Shown one piece after another: positions 53,125 through 63,951 of a stretch of DNA of 64,000 nucleotides (positions are counted from its first letter, which is position 1; every line of letters starts with the position of its first letter). The position numbers and the translations under genes were made by a program. Origin of the DNA: Ketobacter sp. MCCC 1A13808 (lineage in GTDB: Bacteria > Pseudomonadota > Gammaproteobacteria > Pseudomonadales > Ketobacteraceae); assembly GCF_009746715.1 (NCBI RefSeq), contig NZ_VRKW01000008.1, positions 175,626 to 239,625 of the forward strand. Reading direction: 5' to 3'. The notes beneath the pieces are model-generated. The model saw nothing but the letters and a program-made list of their open reading frames with translations, was not told the origin of the DNA and did no database searches.

Positions 53125-55173
53125 ATGAAAAAAACAATAACAATAATAACGAAAATAACTTTATTAACTTATTTTATAGTCTTATCCGGTTGTGGTGGTT
53201 CAAATAACTTACCTGACCAAAAATCTGACAACCCAACGGAAATAAAAACACCATTAGCCGAAGTCAGTCCCGCACCACCGGATAGCGGATCAGCGCCTTC
53301 AACCAAAGCTTCCAATGAAACAGGCGCTTATAACCGCCCCTATGATTTCCCCCGTATAAAAGTACTTCCACTTCAGTATATCGATACCACCAGTGGTCAC
53401 AGAGTGGGCCTGCGCGTGACTTTACCTGCAGATAAAAAAGGCACGCCTGTGGAAGGGCCACTTCCGGTGGTTTTATCACAAAGTGCTTACAACGTTGGTA
53501 TGCTGGCGTCGACACCGGTATCCGGTGCTGTGTTGCTGGGCGGACCCGATCCGTTTATTGTTCGGCATGGTTACGCAATGGTATCAGTGGATGTTATCGG
53601 CAGCGGGGTATCCGAAGGCGGTTGGGAGTTGCTCGGCGCTGAAGAACAATCCGGATACGGTGACGTAGTGGATTGGATCAAACAACAGCCTTGGTACGAT
53701 GGCAATCTGGGTGTCGCCGGCGCGTCCTATATGGCGATCACTTCTTTATTCACAGCACAACAACGACCTGAAGATATCAAAGCGATATTTGCCAGTGTGC
53801 CTATGGGGGATTCTCAGCGCGGAACCGTCGGTACCGGCGGTCTGCTCAATGGCGTGTTCTTAAGCGCATGGGCCACGCTAACCCACCTTACCTCCACTTT
53901 AAATGATCTCACCGCACTTCAGTATCCGGAACTCAAAGAGATAATAGATGGCGCTACGCAGCGACACGTGGAGCAAATTGATCAATATTATCTACCCATG
54001 GTGAACAAAATTCTTGAGGGGGACCCGGAAATCACTTATGACAATGATTTTTGGCGTATACGATCGCCCATCACGCATATCGATAAAATACAAGCTCCCA
54101 CCTTCATTCTTGGCGCAGTGAACGATATTTTTCAACGCGACGCACCGCTGTTGTATGAACGTCTTAAAGACAGAGTTGATTCTCGCTTGGTTATTTTCAA
54201 TGGCGACCACGCCAGTAATTTTGTTCAAGCAATTCGAGGAACAGACAAAACAGATCCGATACTGAACTTGATGTTGCAATGGTTTGATCGATACCTGAAA
54301 GACATGGAAACTGGCTTAGATAATATCCCTCCAGTGACTCAATACGTTAAAAATTATAAAAAAGGGATGTGGAAAGGGTATTCCGACGCCACTGACTGGC
54401 CCCACCCATCGGCATTACCTGAACGCTGGTTTTTGCATGGTAACGGCAACCTGACAACATCACCACCAACGGAACCGGAGCAAGCTCGTAGCATGGCCAC
54501 CCCTGAGTTTGCGGGCTACCGCTTCGGTAAGAGCAAAGGCGGTACTTTACTGACGGCCTCAATCGACATCAATGACGGCACCCGATGTTCGCCCAGTTAT
54601 GTGCAATGGACATTAGGAATCGCCGGTGTCGTCGCAGCGCCTCGCTGTTATTGGGACAACCGCAGGCTGGAACGAAACGCACTGAATTTTGAAACAGAAC
54701 CCATGTTGGAGGATTACTATATTAACGGCCCTTTGCAGGCTGATTTATGGGTATCCAGTACCGCACAAGATGCGGTAATTTCTGTTCGGATTGACGAAGT
54801 CACACCAAAGGGGCGGGTTAATCCGATCACCAATGGACTGCTGCTGGCTTCCGCACGGGCGGTAGATGAGAGCAAATCCCGCTTTATTGCAGGCGAAATG
54901 GTGCAACCCTACCACTACCTTACCCAGACCAAAGAGCAACTGCTAACGCCGGGAGAGGTCGTGAAACTGCAAGTGGAAATCTTTCCTACCAGCGCGCTCA
55001 TACGGGAAGGAAACAAATTACGGGTTTCGATAAGTCCCAGTAACCAAGCTCAGGGTATCCTTAATTTGCCACGCAGGGAACTCGCCAAAGAGGGCATAAC
55101 AACCATCCATAACAGCCCCGAATACCCATCTGGCATTGTGTTACTGAAGGTTCCTACCAGCGAGCTAAATTGA
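53125..55173 (+). CDS. CocE/NonD-family hydrolase lipoprotein (S15 X-Pro dipeptidase-like)
   Basis: 682 aa. Signal peptide with lipobox VLSGC near residues 20-24. The hydrolase domain has GVAGASYMAITS near 197-208 with the catalytic Ser in GASYMA, an Asp in GAVNDIFQRD near 331-340, and a His in NGDHASN near 359-365. The C-terminal part (~490-680) is the jelly-roll X-Pro dipeptidyl-peptidase C-terminal domain. Family members include cocaine esterase and nonactin hydrolase. It would act on esters or amides outside the cytoplasm. Its last 9 bases overlap the TetR gene on the other strand. Confidence 0.92.
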   Translation: MKKTITIITKITLLTYFIVLSGCGGSNNLPDQKSDNPTEIKTPLAEVSPAPPDSGSAPSTKASNETGAYNRPYDFPRIKVLPLQYIDTTSGHRVGLRVTLPADKKGTPVEGPLPVVLSQSAYNVGMLASTPVSGAVLLGGPDPFIVRHGYAMVSVDVIGSGVSEGGWELLGAEEQSGYGDVVDWIKQQPWYDGNLGVAGASYMAITSLFTAQQRPEDIKAIFASVPMGDSQRGTVGTGGLLNGVFLSAWATLTHLTSTLNDLTALQYPELKEIIDGATQRHVEQIDQYYLPMVNKILEGDPEITYDNDFWRIRSPITHIDKIQAPTFILGAVNDIFQRDAPLLYERLKDRVDSRLVIFNGDHASNFVQAIRGTDKTDPILNLMLQWFDRYLKDMETGLDNIPPVTQYVKNYKKGMWKGYSDATDWPHPSALPERWFLHGNGNLTTSPPTEPEQARSMATPEFAGYRFGKSKGGTLLTASIDINDGTRCSPSYVQWTLGIAGVVAAPRCYWDNRRLERNALNFETEPMLEDYYINGPLQADLWVSSTAQDAVISVRIDEVTPKGRVNPITNGLLLASARAVDESKSRFIAGEMVQPYHYLTQTKEQLLTPGEVVKLQVEIFPTSALIREGNKLRVSISPSNQAQGILNLPRRELAKEGITTIHNSPEYPSGIVLLKVPTSELN

Positions 55174-55809
55174 TGTTTTCGTCGCACCTTGCTTGTGATC
55201 GACGGCGGCGTTGAGAGCGGGTGTGACGATAAACCCTTCAAAAATCTGTGCGACATCCGATATCGGAGACGGCACTTCCTGTTGTAGCCACCAGGTCAGG
55301 AGTTCCACTGTCGACGCTACGAATATGGCCACCGCTAAATCTTTAGGGGGCCATCCCTCGGAATCCATATAGGCGTGACTTACCTTCTTCGACAAATCGA
55401 TCAACGTGCGGCGTACGCTCTCAGCGGCGCCCCCCACAAACAGCGTTGTCCAAAGCTTGCGGTGATTATCGACATACGTGCATAGCGTCGTCGCAGCGGC
55501 GGCGGTGTTCTCCGCGTTAAACACCGGGAGCGTGAGTTCAACCAGCTGCTTAACTTCATCAGTGGCGATTTCCTCAAGTAAACACGCCTTGGTTTGATAG
55601 TGTCGGTAAAACGTCACGTCATTAAGTGACGCCTTTGCGCAGATCTCACGGATAGTGATGTCATTCAATGAAGCGGTTTCAAGCAAAACCAGGAACGCTT
55701 GCCGTATTTTGTCTCTGCTACGCACCGCACGCGCGTCTGACGCGGTCGAGAGATGCGGCTTGTGGACCTTTTTGTGAGGCTTCTGAGCGGGCGATTTCAT
55801 AACTCTCAT
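55165..55809 (-). CDS. TetR-family regulator, LLTGGAA-like subgroup
   Basis: 214 aa with a basic, disordered first 20 residues. Helix-turn-helix at ~30-75 (LNDITIREICAKASLNDVTF, then YRHYQTKACLLE). The C-terminal domain has LFVGGAAESV and TVELLTWWL, which shows kinship with 14876-15442 and 50228-50890. It converges on the CocE/NonD gene with a 9-bp overlap and is divergent from the AveC-like gene at 55943. Either may be its target. Confidence 0.88.
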   Translation of the reverse strand: MRVMKSPAQKPHKKVHKPHLSTASDARAVRSRDKIRQAFLVLLETASLNDITIREICAKASLNDVTFYRHYQTKACLLEEIATDEVKQLVELTLPVFNAENTAAAATTLCTYVDNHRKLWTTLFVGGAAESVRRTLIDLSKKVSHAYMDSEGWPPKDLAVAIFVASTVELLTWWLQQEVPSPISDVAQIFEGFIVTPALNAAVDHKQGATKTSI

Positions 55810-55942
55810 GTGTTTGCCGAAGGACGCAAAATTATACAGGTTTAACGGAGGATTGACACAGCACCGAAGATAAGCAACACTTCATTGCACAAATATAAGC
55901 AAGAACGTATTGCATATCAATAAAGCCAATGGGGAACGTATA

Positions 55943-57094
55943 ATGACCAATTCAGACAGCACACCGGGTAAACCAGCGAGCGCGATGACGCAACCGCAAA
56001 CACGACCCATGACTGTTCAGATGTGGGCCATGGTTGGAGCCGCAATGTTGCTGTTCATACTCTATGTCGGGTTTCAATGGATCAGCGGCCCTTACTTCAC
56101 GCCGGTACCAACCGGGGTCAGCGACCCGCCGATGTACATGAAGCTCTTTCTGGGAGGAAACGCCGCCATCCTGACGGCAGGCTTACCTTTTGCTATCTGG
56201 TATTTCTGGATTAGACCCTGGCGCCAGGAGCGCCGTATCACCTTGGACGGGATGCTTATGCTTGCCCTCAATCTATTGGTGTTCATTGATCCGTTGTTGA
56301 ACTACACCAATACCTGGTGCCTGTATAACTCCTGGCTGTGGAATATGGGTGCCTGGACTCCACACGTTCCGGGATGGCTTTCACCGGACGAGCCGGGGGC
56401 TATGGTTTCAGAGCCGTTGCTGAACAACTTTGTCGGTTATGGGTATGGCAACTTGCTAACCATCATGGCCGGCTGTTGGTTCATGGGCAAAGTGAAGCAA
56501 CGCTGGCCACACATCAGCAACCGCCGCTTAATTGGCTGTATGTTCGTGTATGCCTATATTTTCGACTTTATTATGGAAGGGTTGGTGCTGTTGCCTGCCG
56601 GTTTATATACCTATCCAGGCGCTATTCAGTCTTTGTCGATCAACGCCGGTACGTATTACCAATATCCGCTTTATGAGGGATTAATGTGGGGCGCTGTCAT
56701 GACGGTTATTTGCAGCCTGCGCTTTTTTACTGACAGTCAGGGACGTACCGTTGTTGAGCGGGGGCTAGATCATGTTGGCGGTGGTTTCGTCATGCAACAA
56801 CTAACGCGCTTTCTGGCAATCTTCGCTGCGGTCAGCACAAGCTTTATCTGTATCTATATGATACCGGCCCAGTGGCTCAGCACACACGCCGACCCCTGGC
56901 CCGAAGATATTCAAAAGCGCTCGTATTTCATGAGCGGCATTTGTGGCGAGGGCACCGACAAGGCCTGCCCGCACCCAAGCTTGCCGATCGTGTCAAAGCA
57001 TTCCGGTTACATCAATACCGAGGGCAAACTTATATTGCCGGAAGGGTTCGAGATGCCACGGGTGGTGCCCCTGGAACGGGGTGAACGTAACTGA
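55943..57094 (+). CDS. AveC-like spirocyclase-family membrane protein, copy 3
   Basis: 383 aa from the ATG at 55943 (GGGGAAC eight bases upstream); a TTG at 55910 would extend it. About seven helices with the family-type FIDPLLNYTNTWCLYNSWLW block near residues 113-132 and a later MEGLVLLPAGLY near 211-222. Similar to the proteins at 22804 and 26583. It has its own regulator next door and no VWA/MoxR partner, so the link with those chaperones is not obligatory. The function is unknown. Confidence 0.7.
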   Translation: MTNSDSTPGKPASAMTQPQTRPMTVQMWAMVGAAMLLFILYVGFQWISGPYFTPVPTGVSDPPMYMKLFLGGNAAILTAGLPFAIWYFWIRPWRQERRITLDGMLMLALNLLVFIDPLLNYTNTWCLYNSWLWNMGAWTPHVPGWLSPDEPGAMVSEPLLNNFVGYGYGNLLTIMAGCWFMGKVKQRWPHISNRRLIGCMFVYAYIFDFIMEGLVLLPAGLYTYPGAIQSLSINAGTYYQYPLYEGLMWGAVMTVICSLRFFTDSQGRTVVERGLDHVGGGFVMQQLTRFLAIFAAVSTSFICIYMIPAQWLSTHADPWPEDIQKRSYFMSGICGEGTDKACPHPSLPIVSKHSGYINTEGKLILPEGFEMPRVVPLERGERN

Positions 57095-57133
57095 AAACAA
57101 TAAGCCGAGCGGAACTATTGGGGGAGGAGGGGT

Positions 57134-57163
57134 CCACTGGCGCGAATACATAGGCGCCAGTGG
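57134..57163. terminator. Hairpin between convergent genes
   Basis: CCACTGGCGC and GCGCCAGTGG form a perfect 10-bp stem with a 10-base loop, between the AveC-like gene and icd. No T-run. Confidence 0.6.
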
Positions 57164-57184
57164 TATACAATAAATTAGCTATTT

Positions 57185-59410
57185 CTAGCTATCTATTAAT
57201 GAATTTAGCGTTTCGCTTGGTCTCATTAACTTCTCTAGCTTATCGGAGTCCGGCATAAAGTAACCGCCCATATCAACCGGTTTTCCCTGACAATTCATCA
57301 ACTCAGCAACGATAGTCTCTTCGTTATCCGCCAAGTCCTTGGCTAATTTCGTAAAATACGATTTTAACTCGGCATCATGAGACTGCTCTGCCAATGCGTC
57401 AGCCCAATACTTCGCTAGATAAAAATGACTGCCTCGGTTATCCAACTCGTTGACTGTTCTTGAGGGCGATTTGCCGCCTTCTAACAGCTTTTCGATGGCG
57501 TCATCCAGTGCCGTCGCCAAGATTTGAGCTTTCGGGTTATTTGATTTGGTGGCAACGTCTTCGATAGAAACAGCTAGAGCGAGGAATTCACCCAGCGAAT
57601 CCCAGCGCAAATGGTTTTCTTCAACGAACTGTTGCACATGTTTTGGCGCTGACCCACCGGCTCCGGTTTCAAATAAGCCACCGCCATTCATAAGCGGTAC
57701 GATGGACAGCATCTTCGCACTGGTGCCGAGTTCCAAAATAGGGAACAGGTCTGTCAGATAATCCCGCAATACATTACCAGTAACAGAGATGGTGTCTTTG
57801 CCGCGGATGAGTCTTTCCAGCGTATATCTCATGGCCATATCAGGATTAAGAATTCGGATTCTTAATCCTTCAGTGTCGTGGTACTGTAAATAGTGTTCTA
57901 CCTTTTTGATCATTTCCCTATCGTGACCACGATACTCATCCAACCAAAAAACGGCGGGCATCTTGCTGGCTCTCGCCCGGGTAACAGCCAGTTTTACCCA
58001 GTCTTGAATCGGACCATCTTTGGCCTGAAACATACGCCATACATCACCGGTTTGAAGATTTTCATGCTGTAGAAGAACCTGACCAGCGGAATTAACTATT
58101 CGCATGGTGCCAGCACAGGGCAATTCAAAGGTTTTATCATGGGAGCCGTATTCTTCTGCCTTTTGCGCCATCAGACCAACATTAGGAACTGTGCCCATGG
58201 TGCTTGGATCAAATTTATCATGATGCTTACAGAAATTAATGACCTCTTGATAAATAGTGGCGTAACAGGTGTCAGGAATGATGGCCTTCGTGTCTTGTAG
58301 CTTGCCATCGGCACTCCACATCTTGCCGCCGTTGCGAATCATTGCGGGCATCGATGCATCAACAATAATATCGCTCGGCACGTGCAAATTAGTGATGCCT
58401 TTATCCGAGTCGACCATTGCCATCATCGGACGCTTTTCATAGCATTTTCTAAAATCGTATTCCATATCGGAACGTTTCGAGTACGGAAGATTATCGATTA
58501 ATCGCAGCACGCTACCCAAACCTTCATTAGGCTCTACACCCAGCTCTTCCAAGGTATCGGCATACTTCTCAAATGCATCCTTAAAATACACTCTGACGGC
58601 ATGCCCGAAGATGATCGGATCGGACACTTTCATCATGGTCGCTTTCAGGTGTAACGAAAACAACAGGCCTGCGGTTCGGGCTCCGTCCATCTCTTCGTCA
58701 AGAAATTTACACAGCGCTTTAGCACTCATAAACTGCGCACTAACCACTTCTTTATCCTGAACTTGAACTTCTTTCAGAACCGAAACTTTTCCACTTTCTT
58801 CCACCAGCTCAATTCGCAGGGTATCTGCTTGTGTTAACGTAGTGGAGATATCGCTATGATAAAAATCGCCTGAACGCATATGGGCGACGTGGGTTCTGGA
58901 AGCCTGGCTCCATTTCCCCATCCAATGAGGATTATTGCGAGCATATCGCTTTACCGATGCCGGCGCTCTCCGGTCCGAATTACCCTCCCTTAATACAGGG
59001 TTAACTGCACTGCCCAGCACCTTGGCATAGCGGTCTTTTATTTCGGCTTCTTCGTCGTTCTGTGGATCGCTGGGATAACGGGGTATGTCATAACCCTTGT
59101 TTTGTAATTCGGTAATCGCGGCAGCAAGCTGAGGGATGGAAGCACTAATGTTCGGCAATTTGATGATATTAACCGTCGGTTTCTGGGTTAGTTCACCCAA
59201 CTCCTTGAGGTTGTCAGACACTTTTTGGTCATCTGTTAGACGCTCAGGAAAGCTAGCCAGAATACGCCTCGCCAAGGACAAATCACTGGTTTCCACTTCT
59301 ATATCCGCTGTACCCGTGAATTGGTTAACGATTGGAAGCAGGGAGTAGGTCGCCAAAGCGGGCGCTTCGTCGGTGAGTGTATATATGATTTTCGATTTAC
59401 TTTCTGACAT
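57185..59410 (-). CDS. icd: NADP-dependent isocitrate dehydrogenase, monomeric type
   Basis: 741 aa, the usual length of monomeric IDH (about 740). Start at the ATG at 59410, not the GTG three codons earlier. Signature segments include [20 protein letters not shown] near residues 81-100, [20 protein letters not shown] near 142-161, and [17 protein letters not shown] near 655-671. It converts isocitrate to 2-oxoglutarate with NADP in the cytoplasm. It is a housekeeping TCA gene and marks the end of the catabolic region. It is flanked by a 650-bp non-coding stretch. Confidence 0.97.
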   Translation of the reverse strand: MSESKSKIIYTLTDEAPALATYSLLPIVNQFTGTADIEVETSDLSLARRILASFPERLTDDQKVSDNLKELGELTQKPTVNIIKLPNISASIPQLAAAITELQNKGYDIPRYPSDPQNDEEAEIKDRYAKVLGSAVNPVLREGNSDRRAPASVKRYARNNPHWMGKWSQASRTHVAHMRSGDFYHSDISTTLTQADTLRIELVEESGKVSVLKEVQVQDKEVVSAQFMSAKALCKFLDEEMDGARTAGLLFSLHLKATMMKVSDPIIFGHAVRVYFKDAFEKYADTLEELGVEPNEGLGSVLRLIDNLPYSKRSDMEYDFRKCYEKRPMMAMVDSDKGITNLHVPSDIIVDASMPAMIRNGGKMWSADGKLQDTKAIIPDTCYATIYQEVINFCKHHDKFDPSTMGTVPNVGLMAQKAEEYGSHDKTFELPCAGTMRIVNSAGQVLLQHENLQTGDVWRMFQAKDGPIQDWVKLAVTRARASKMPAVFWLDEYRGHDREMIKKVEHYLQYHDTEGLRIRILNPDMAMRYTLERLIRGKDTISVTGNVLRDYLTDLFPILELGTSAKMLSIVPLMNGGGLFETGAGGSAPKHVQQFVEENHLRWDSLGEFLALAVSIEDVATKSNNPKAQILATALDDAIEKLLEGGKSPSRTVNELDNRGSHFYLAKYWADALAEQSHDAELKSYFTKLAKDLADNEETIVAELMNCQGKPVDMGGYFMPDSDKLEKLMRPSETLNSLIDS

Positions 59411-60068
59411 GGGATACACCTGTTATTTTCCTAGACCACAGAATACCAAACTAGAATGAATCGGCACTTTTAGTTTGTTAACAAAAATTTAAGAGGGTGG
59501 ATTGTACCGAAATATTAATTTTATTTACAGATCAAGCGCTTAATAAGCCATGCGGTAAACACGTATTATTCGGTTAATATTCAGTATATTGAAGAGCAAG
59601 CATTTAATTTGGTTGAGTTAGTCTAGGCGCATTTATTTCTTTCCGGTTGTTCGCGATGTTGCGGATCAGCGTTAATGACCAAAGCGGTATTCTGACTATT
59701 TATTAGCCACCCATTAACGGCCGACGACTGCTTATTGCGCACTGATTCTCCGTTTATCTAATGTAGTTCGATTTAATTTCGCGCCCTCAATCAGGTGCAG
59801 ATCACCAAAATAAACGGGTGGTAATAAGTTTGTTCCGTATCTTTAAAGGAGGGTTTTTGGAGGTCAGCAATATCGATGAATTCAAGTCGATGCTTTCAAA
59901 AACGGAAGACAACGACACTTTTTTTGCTGAGGCCATGTTTACCTATCAGTAGAAGGCAAGCGGGGTCAGTCTCATATCAGCCTGAAACTGACTCACAGAC
60001 TTAAGAATATGCGAAAGCCTCTATTTAACATAATATACATTATGCCGAATTAGTTAGCTGTCTACTTA
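59411..60068. other. Intergenic region between icd and the integrase
   Basis: About 650 bp with the icd promoter region, a possible tiny gene (59857-59952) and, close to the integrase stop, the near-palindrome CATAAT-ATAC-ATTATG at 60029-60044. No RNA gene or attachment site was recognised. Confidence 0.6.
59857..59952 (+). CDS. Possible 31-aa peptide or gene remnant
   Basis: TTG start five bases after AAAGGAGGG, then 31 codons (starting MEVSNIDEFKSML) and TAG. The ribosome binding site is strong, but the product has no known motif. It may be the beginning of a gene broken by the nearby mobile DNA. Confidence 0.4.
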   Translation: MEVSNIDEFKSMLSKTEDNDTFFAEAMFTYQ

Positions 60069-61331
60069 TCAATCAGCAGCCATGAATGATGAAGACTCAA
60101 CAGCCTCCCTGACGCGCTTTTTACGCCCTGACGCGTGCCTCTCACGTAAATCAGATTCGATATACCGATCGGTCGTCGCCATTGTAGCGTGTCCGGCGTC
60201 ATCCCTAACGTGCTCCCGCGGTCTGTCTTTCACGTCTTCAGATATTCCTGTATGCCTTAACCAATGCACGGTAGCCACTTTCAAATCCATCGCATCGTCC
60301 ACCAAACCATCCTTTTCCATGCGATCAAATGCGGTATCAAAACAAGTTTGAACGATTAAACGAATATGTCGCGTACTGGTTATTGAACCTTTGCCTTTTG
60401 CTTTCGCGATTAACGGCGTCTTATCGTTTGGCTCCGGCAATGGTGTTAAACCAAGGTAACTACGATAATGCTTGAGCGCATTTAACATATCATCACATAC
60501 GGTGATATTCCGGCTTTTATTACCCTTGCCGATAACATGTAGCCACCAGTTGCCATCCTGGTCCCGTTTAAAGTCGCCCATAACAGGAACGGAACGTTCG
60601 TCAGCAACCAATTCTGATATTCGTAAATACATGGAATAAAGGCAATTCATTATGAACAGTGATCGTTCGTGTTGTTCCGGATTCTCTGAAGCCATTATTT
60701 CGACGATCTCCAGAACATAATCCCACTGAAGGTTGCTGATACGTCGAACCACGGGTTTCATCTGTTCCTTGCGGATATATTTACTTTTTTGACGTATTAA
60801 CGCTACCGGATTGGCGTCTGTGAGTTGCTCTTCAATCAGATAGTTGTAAAACGAAACCAGCGCAGTAAAAACACCTTTAGCGGCGGCTTGCGATAGTGAG
60901 TATTGTTTTTTGTCAATCTCAATGCCGTTGCGAAAATCCTGTTTAGAGATATTGACAACAAACGGCCGCCATTGCGAGTTCGGGACTCGAACGCCTGCTC
61001 TTCTAACAAAGCGTGAAACATTTTTAGTACCAATCCAGGCGAGCGGCGGATTGAAGCAGAAGTTAATGAATTCTTCGATATTTTCCCGCCGGTGATTTAA
61101 TACCGAGGTCTTTTCTACGTTCCAGCTCCATTGAAGAAAACGCTCAAGCTCTCTTCGGTAGCTGTTATAAGTAGCCACACTGCCGTTGTAACTGTAGAGG
61201 AATTTCAACGCATATTCGAGATCCTGGTCTGACCCCTTTATGGTTTCAAACGTAAAGCGACTGGCATCGAACCGGGTTTGCTTGAATGGATTACCAATGA
61301 AGGGAAATCCTAAACAAAACTCGAAAAACAA
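60069..61331 (-). CDS. Tyrosine recombinase / phage-type integrase
   Basis: 420 aa. N-terminal SAM-like core-binding part at about residues 40-180, then the catalytic domain with Arg in MYLRISEL, HWLRH (His356, Arg359), GHATM (His381) and the nucleophile Tyr390 in TDRYIE. The start is uncertain; only a TTG at 61331 is available upstream. It may integrate or excise an element. No matching att repeats were recognised. It is oriented like the truncated transposase upstream of it. Confidence 0.9.
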   Translation of the reverse strand: MFFEFCLGFPFIGNPFKQTRFDASRFTFETIKGSDQDLEYALKFLYSYNGSVATYNSYRRELERFLQWSWNVEKTSVLNHRRENIEEFINFCFNPPLAWIGTKNVSRFVRRAGVRVPNSQWRPFVVNISKQDFRNGIEIDKKQYSLSQAAAKGVFTALVSFYNYLIEEQLTDANPVALIRQKSKYIRKEQMKPVVRRISNLQWDYVLEIVEIMASENPEQHERSLFIMNCLYSMYLRISELVADERSVPVMGDFKRDQDGNWWLHVIGKGNKSRNITVCDDMLNALKHYRSYLGLTPLPEPNDKTPLIAKAKGKGSITSTRHIRLIVQTCFDTAFDRMEKDGLVDDAMDLKVATVHWLRHTGISEDVKDRPREHVRDDAGHATMATTDRYIESDLRERHASGRKKRVREAVESSSFMAAD

Positions 61332-61428
61332 CTATAGGTTTTAGAAAATAACGTTTAAATACAATAGGTTATACGATATTTCTTTTCCCGGAACGATGCT
61401 CAAAAGCGGTGTTATATTTGGGAAAACG

Positions 61429-61451
61429 AGGAGAGTGTCGGCCACTCTCCT
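61429..61451 (-). terminator. Rho-independent terminator of the transposase gene
   Basis: AGGAGAGTG and CACTCTCCT form a perfect 9-bp stem with a 5-base loop. On the minus strand it is followed by CGTTTTCC. It lies 20 bp downstream of the transposase stop. Confidence 0.7.
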
Positions 61452-61470
61452 GTAAAACGGCGATGATCGA

Positions 61471-63951
61471 TTACTCTTTGATCAGGTCTGGATCAAGGAT
61501 TTTTTGTAAATCTATCTGTTGAGAGTCTTTTAGGGAGTTCTGTGAAAAATCAAATTCGCCATGAAAGACAAAATGTTCCCAAGCCAGCATAGACGACGCC
61601 TTAATCTTTTTTAGTAGCAGGGAATACTCAACATCTGTTTTGGCTTCTGACAGACGTTTGGAGAGATACATAAAATTCCAGCAAACGATGACATTTTTAA
61701 GTAGTCGTTTGCAGGTCTCTGCGATCTCCTGGTCTTCCTTAATTGTCTGCACATAATCTGCCCGTCCAATGGCCAGCGCTCGATCAAGCTTGTTCCCTGC
61801 CTCACCTTTATTTAACTGGCGGTGGATGGCTTTTCGCATACCCACATCGTCGGCATACCGGAGCAAGAACAACGTTTTCGGAATACCTCCAAATGCTTTT
61901 AGTGCTTCGTAAAGAGGATTGCTTTGTGAGTATGAGTTTAATCGTTTGAAGATTTGAGACGCAGTAACTTCGCCTAGCTTGATTGATGCGCATAGACGAA
62001 GAACATCTTCCCAATTATCAATAATTTTATCTCTATTAATCCGTTCCCTTGGAAAGATCGGATAGCTTTTTTTCTTATAGAAAGTGGGAGTTTTGAAGGA
62101 GTATAAAACTCTTTTGCCGGGATTTTTTATGCGTGGTCCAAAAGAAAATTTCAATAAATGCGTAAGGCCAAATATGGCTTCCGTGTATCCGTGAGAGTCC
62201 GTGGAGTGAAGGTCTGATTTCACTACATCATTTTTCAATAACCCATCCACCATATAGTGTGCTTCAAATTCGGAACCACTGATCACCATTGAGTAAGGGA
62301 ACATCCCTCGTATATCTATGAAAGTATAGGCCGATACAACGGGGTCACGACCACCATATTTAAATGACTTATTTGCATTGAGTGACTCATATGCGACGGT
62401 CCATTTCTGGCCATCGCTTGATGTCTGCAAGCCGTAGTCTCCAATGAATACTTTGGCCAGTGGAAGTTGATTGACGAAACGGATAACGGCATCGTTTGCT
62501 CGTCTCAAATTCTCAAGCGTAAAAAAGCCATTGGTCGTGGATTCCAACGTTGCCAGTTCAATTTCCCTAGCCAATTTAGATAATTTTGGCACGCTCAAGT
62601 GTTCACCTAGCGCAATTATTCCCGCCAGGAAATTTTTATCTTCAGGCCTGGGCTTGCGGTATCGGATACTGTTGTGTTCAAGCTCGTCAAGAAACCCCGA
62701 AGCAGCATTCACTGTACTTAACGCTTCTGCTATTCGAATGTATTGATCATCCGGAAACAGAGCTACGTCGCTTTCCATTTCTAACAGGACTTCAGCCCGA
62801 GTATTTCGTTCATACGTTAGCTTAAATCCACCAAGGCCATCTGTCTCAATATATTCGTTTATATTTTCCAGTATGTGCTCGTTCGTCTCCTTGTATTGCG
62901 CATCCAATTCGAGTTCCCAGTGCTCAACCAATTTTTTAACATCTTTAAAATCAGCCATGTCCGCTAAATTTAGTATGTGATCCCGATTTTTTTGAAAGTA
63001 TTCCCGCGAGATCAAATACTGCTCTAGCTGTCGGTAACGATTTGAGTTAACAATGCTCAGTGTGCCGTCTTTAATGGCAGCGGCAGTGTGCTTATAAAGC
63101 AGAATGCGATACAGTTTTGCGCGGAAGGAGTCTTTCGTGTCAACGTAGCCGGTTTCTGAATTCGTAAGAAACCCGACTGGGAATGTATCATCAACCTTTC
63201 CGTTTTTCGCTTGGTACTGCGATATTGCTTTTAGCAGCTTGTTGCTTTTCACGTCGCAATCGAAATTGAGCCGCCGAAGAATATCGCTACACTTGAGCTG
63301 AAGCGACGTGGCGCCTTCTTCCAAAAAGAGCATTTCAAGAGCCTGTCCGCTGATTTTATCTAAGTCCTCCTGGACATCTTTTACATGAGCGTTTACGTTT
63401 TCCGTGGATATCTTTGACGGGCTTATCAAGCGAATCGCTTTTTCGACTTTCTCTGAATCACTCAGAATAGGGTTGTTCAGCGTCTCTTTAAGTTTTTCCA
63501 CCAACGACACTAAATCAACCGTATCCTTTACTAACGCTTGCGTATGGCCAGATTGCTCCTGGCGTTGTTTGTAGTATTCTTCTTTGGCAAGATTCTCGGC
63601 CTTGTTCACTGCTGTTTTCACCGAGGCCAGAAACGTTTCGACCAGAATATCGACCAGCTGTTGAAATTGGTGAGTGATAAAAATGGCAAGGTGAAGATGC
63701 CGATCATGATCTTTCAAACGATTAACCTGAAAAACCTGCCGCCGATGAACGGATAGTGCGTAGCGTTTAAGTCCATCTTTTGTAAAATCCAGCTCGCTTA
63801 CGATTGGAAGTGCAATATCGTAGAGTGGCTTGAGCGTATCGTATATTGCGACATTCTCGCGTATTTTAGACGTCTTGGTTGTTAATTTGCATCTAAATTT
63901 GACCCGGCTTTTGCACCGAATATTGACCCGCCTAATACGGCCGATTATGGC
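61471..63951 (-). pseudogene. Tn3-family transposase, N-terminally truncated
   Basis: The frame is open from 63951 to 61471, about 827 codons, against about 1000 residues for a full Tn3 transposase. Homology is visible before the only start-like codon (TTG, 63717). The stretch upstream of it includes YALSVHRRQVFQVNRLKDHD, and the following RHLHLAIFITHQFQQL is typical of this region of Tn3 transposases. Catalytic parts are intact: YMVDGLL and HSTDSHGYTEAIFGL with DDE residues, FGPRIKNPG, and LNKGEAGNKLDRA with the Glu. The first ~250-300 residues and the start codon are missing, so the gene is probably inactive. No terminal inverted repeat was identified. Confidence 0.85.

Noticed and set aside
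59411..60068. tRNA gene or attachment site near the integrase
   Set aside because: No cloverleaf-like sequence or direct repeat matching the integrase flank could be recognised by eye.
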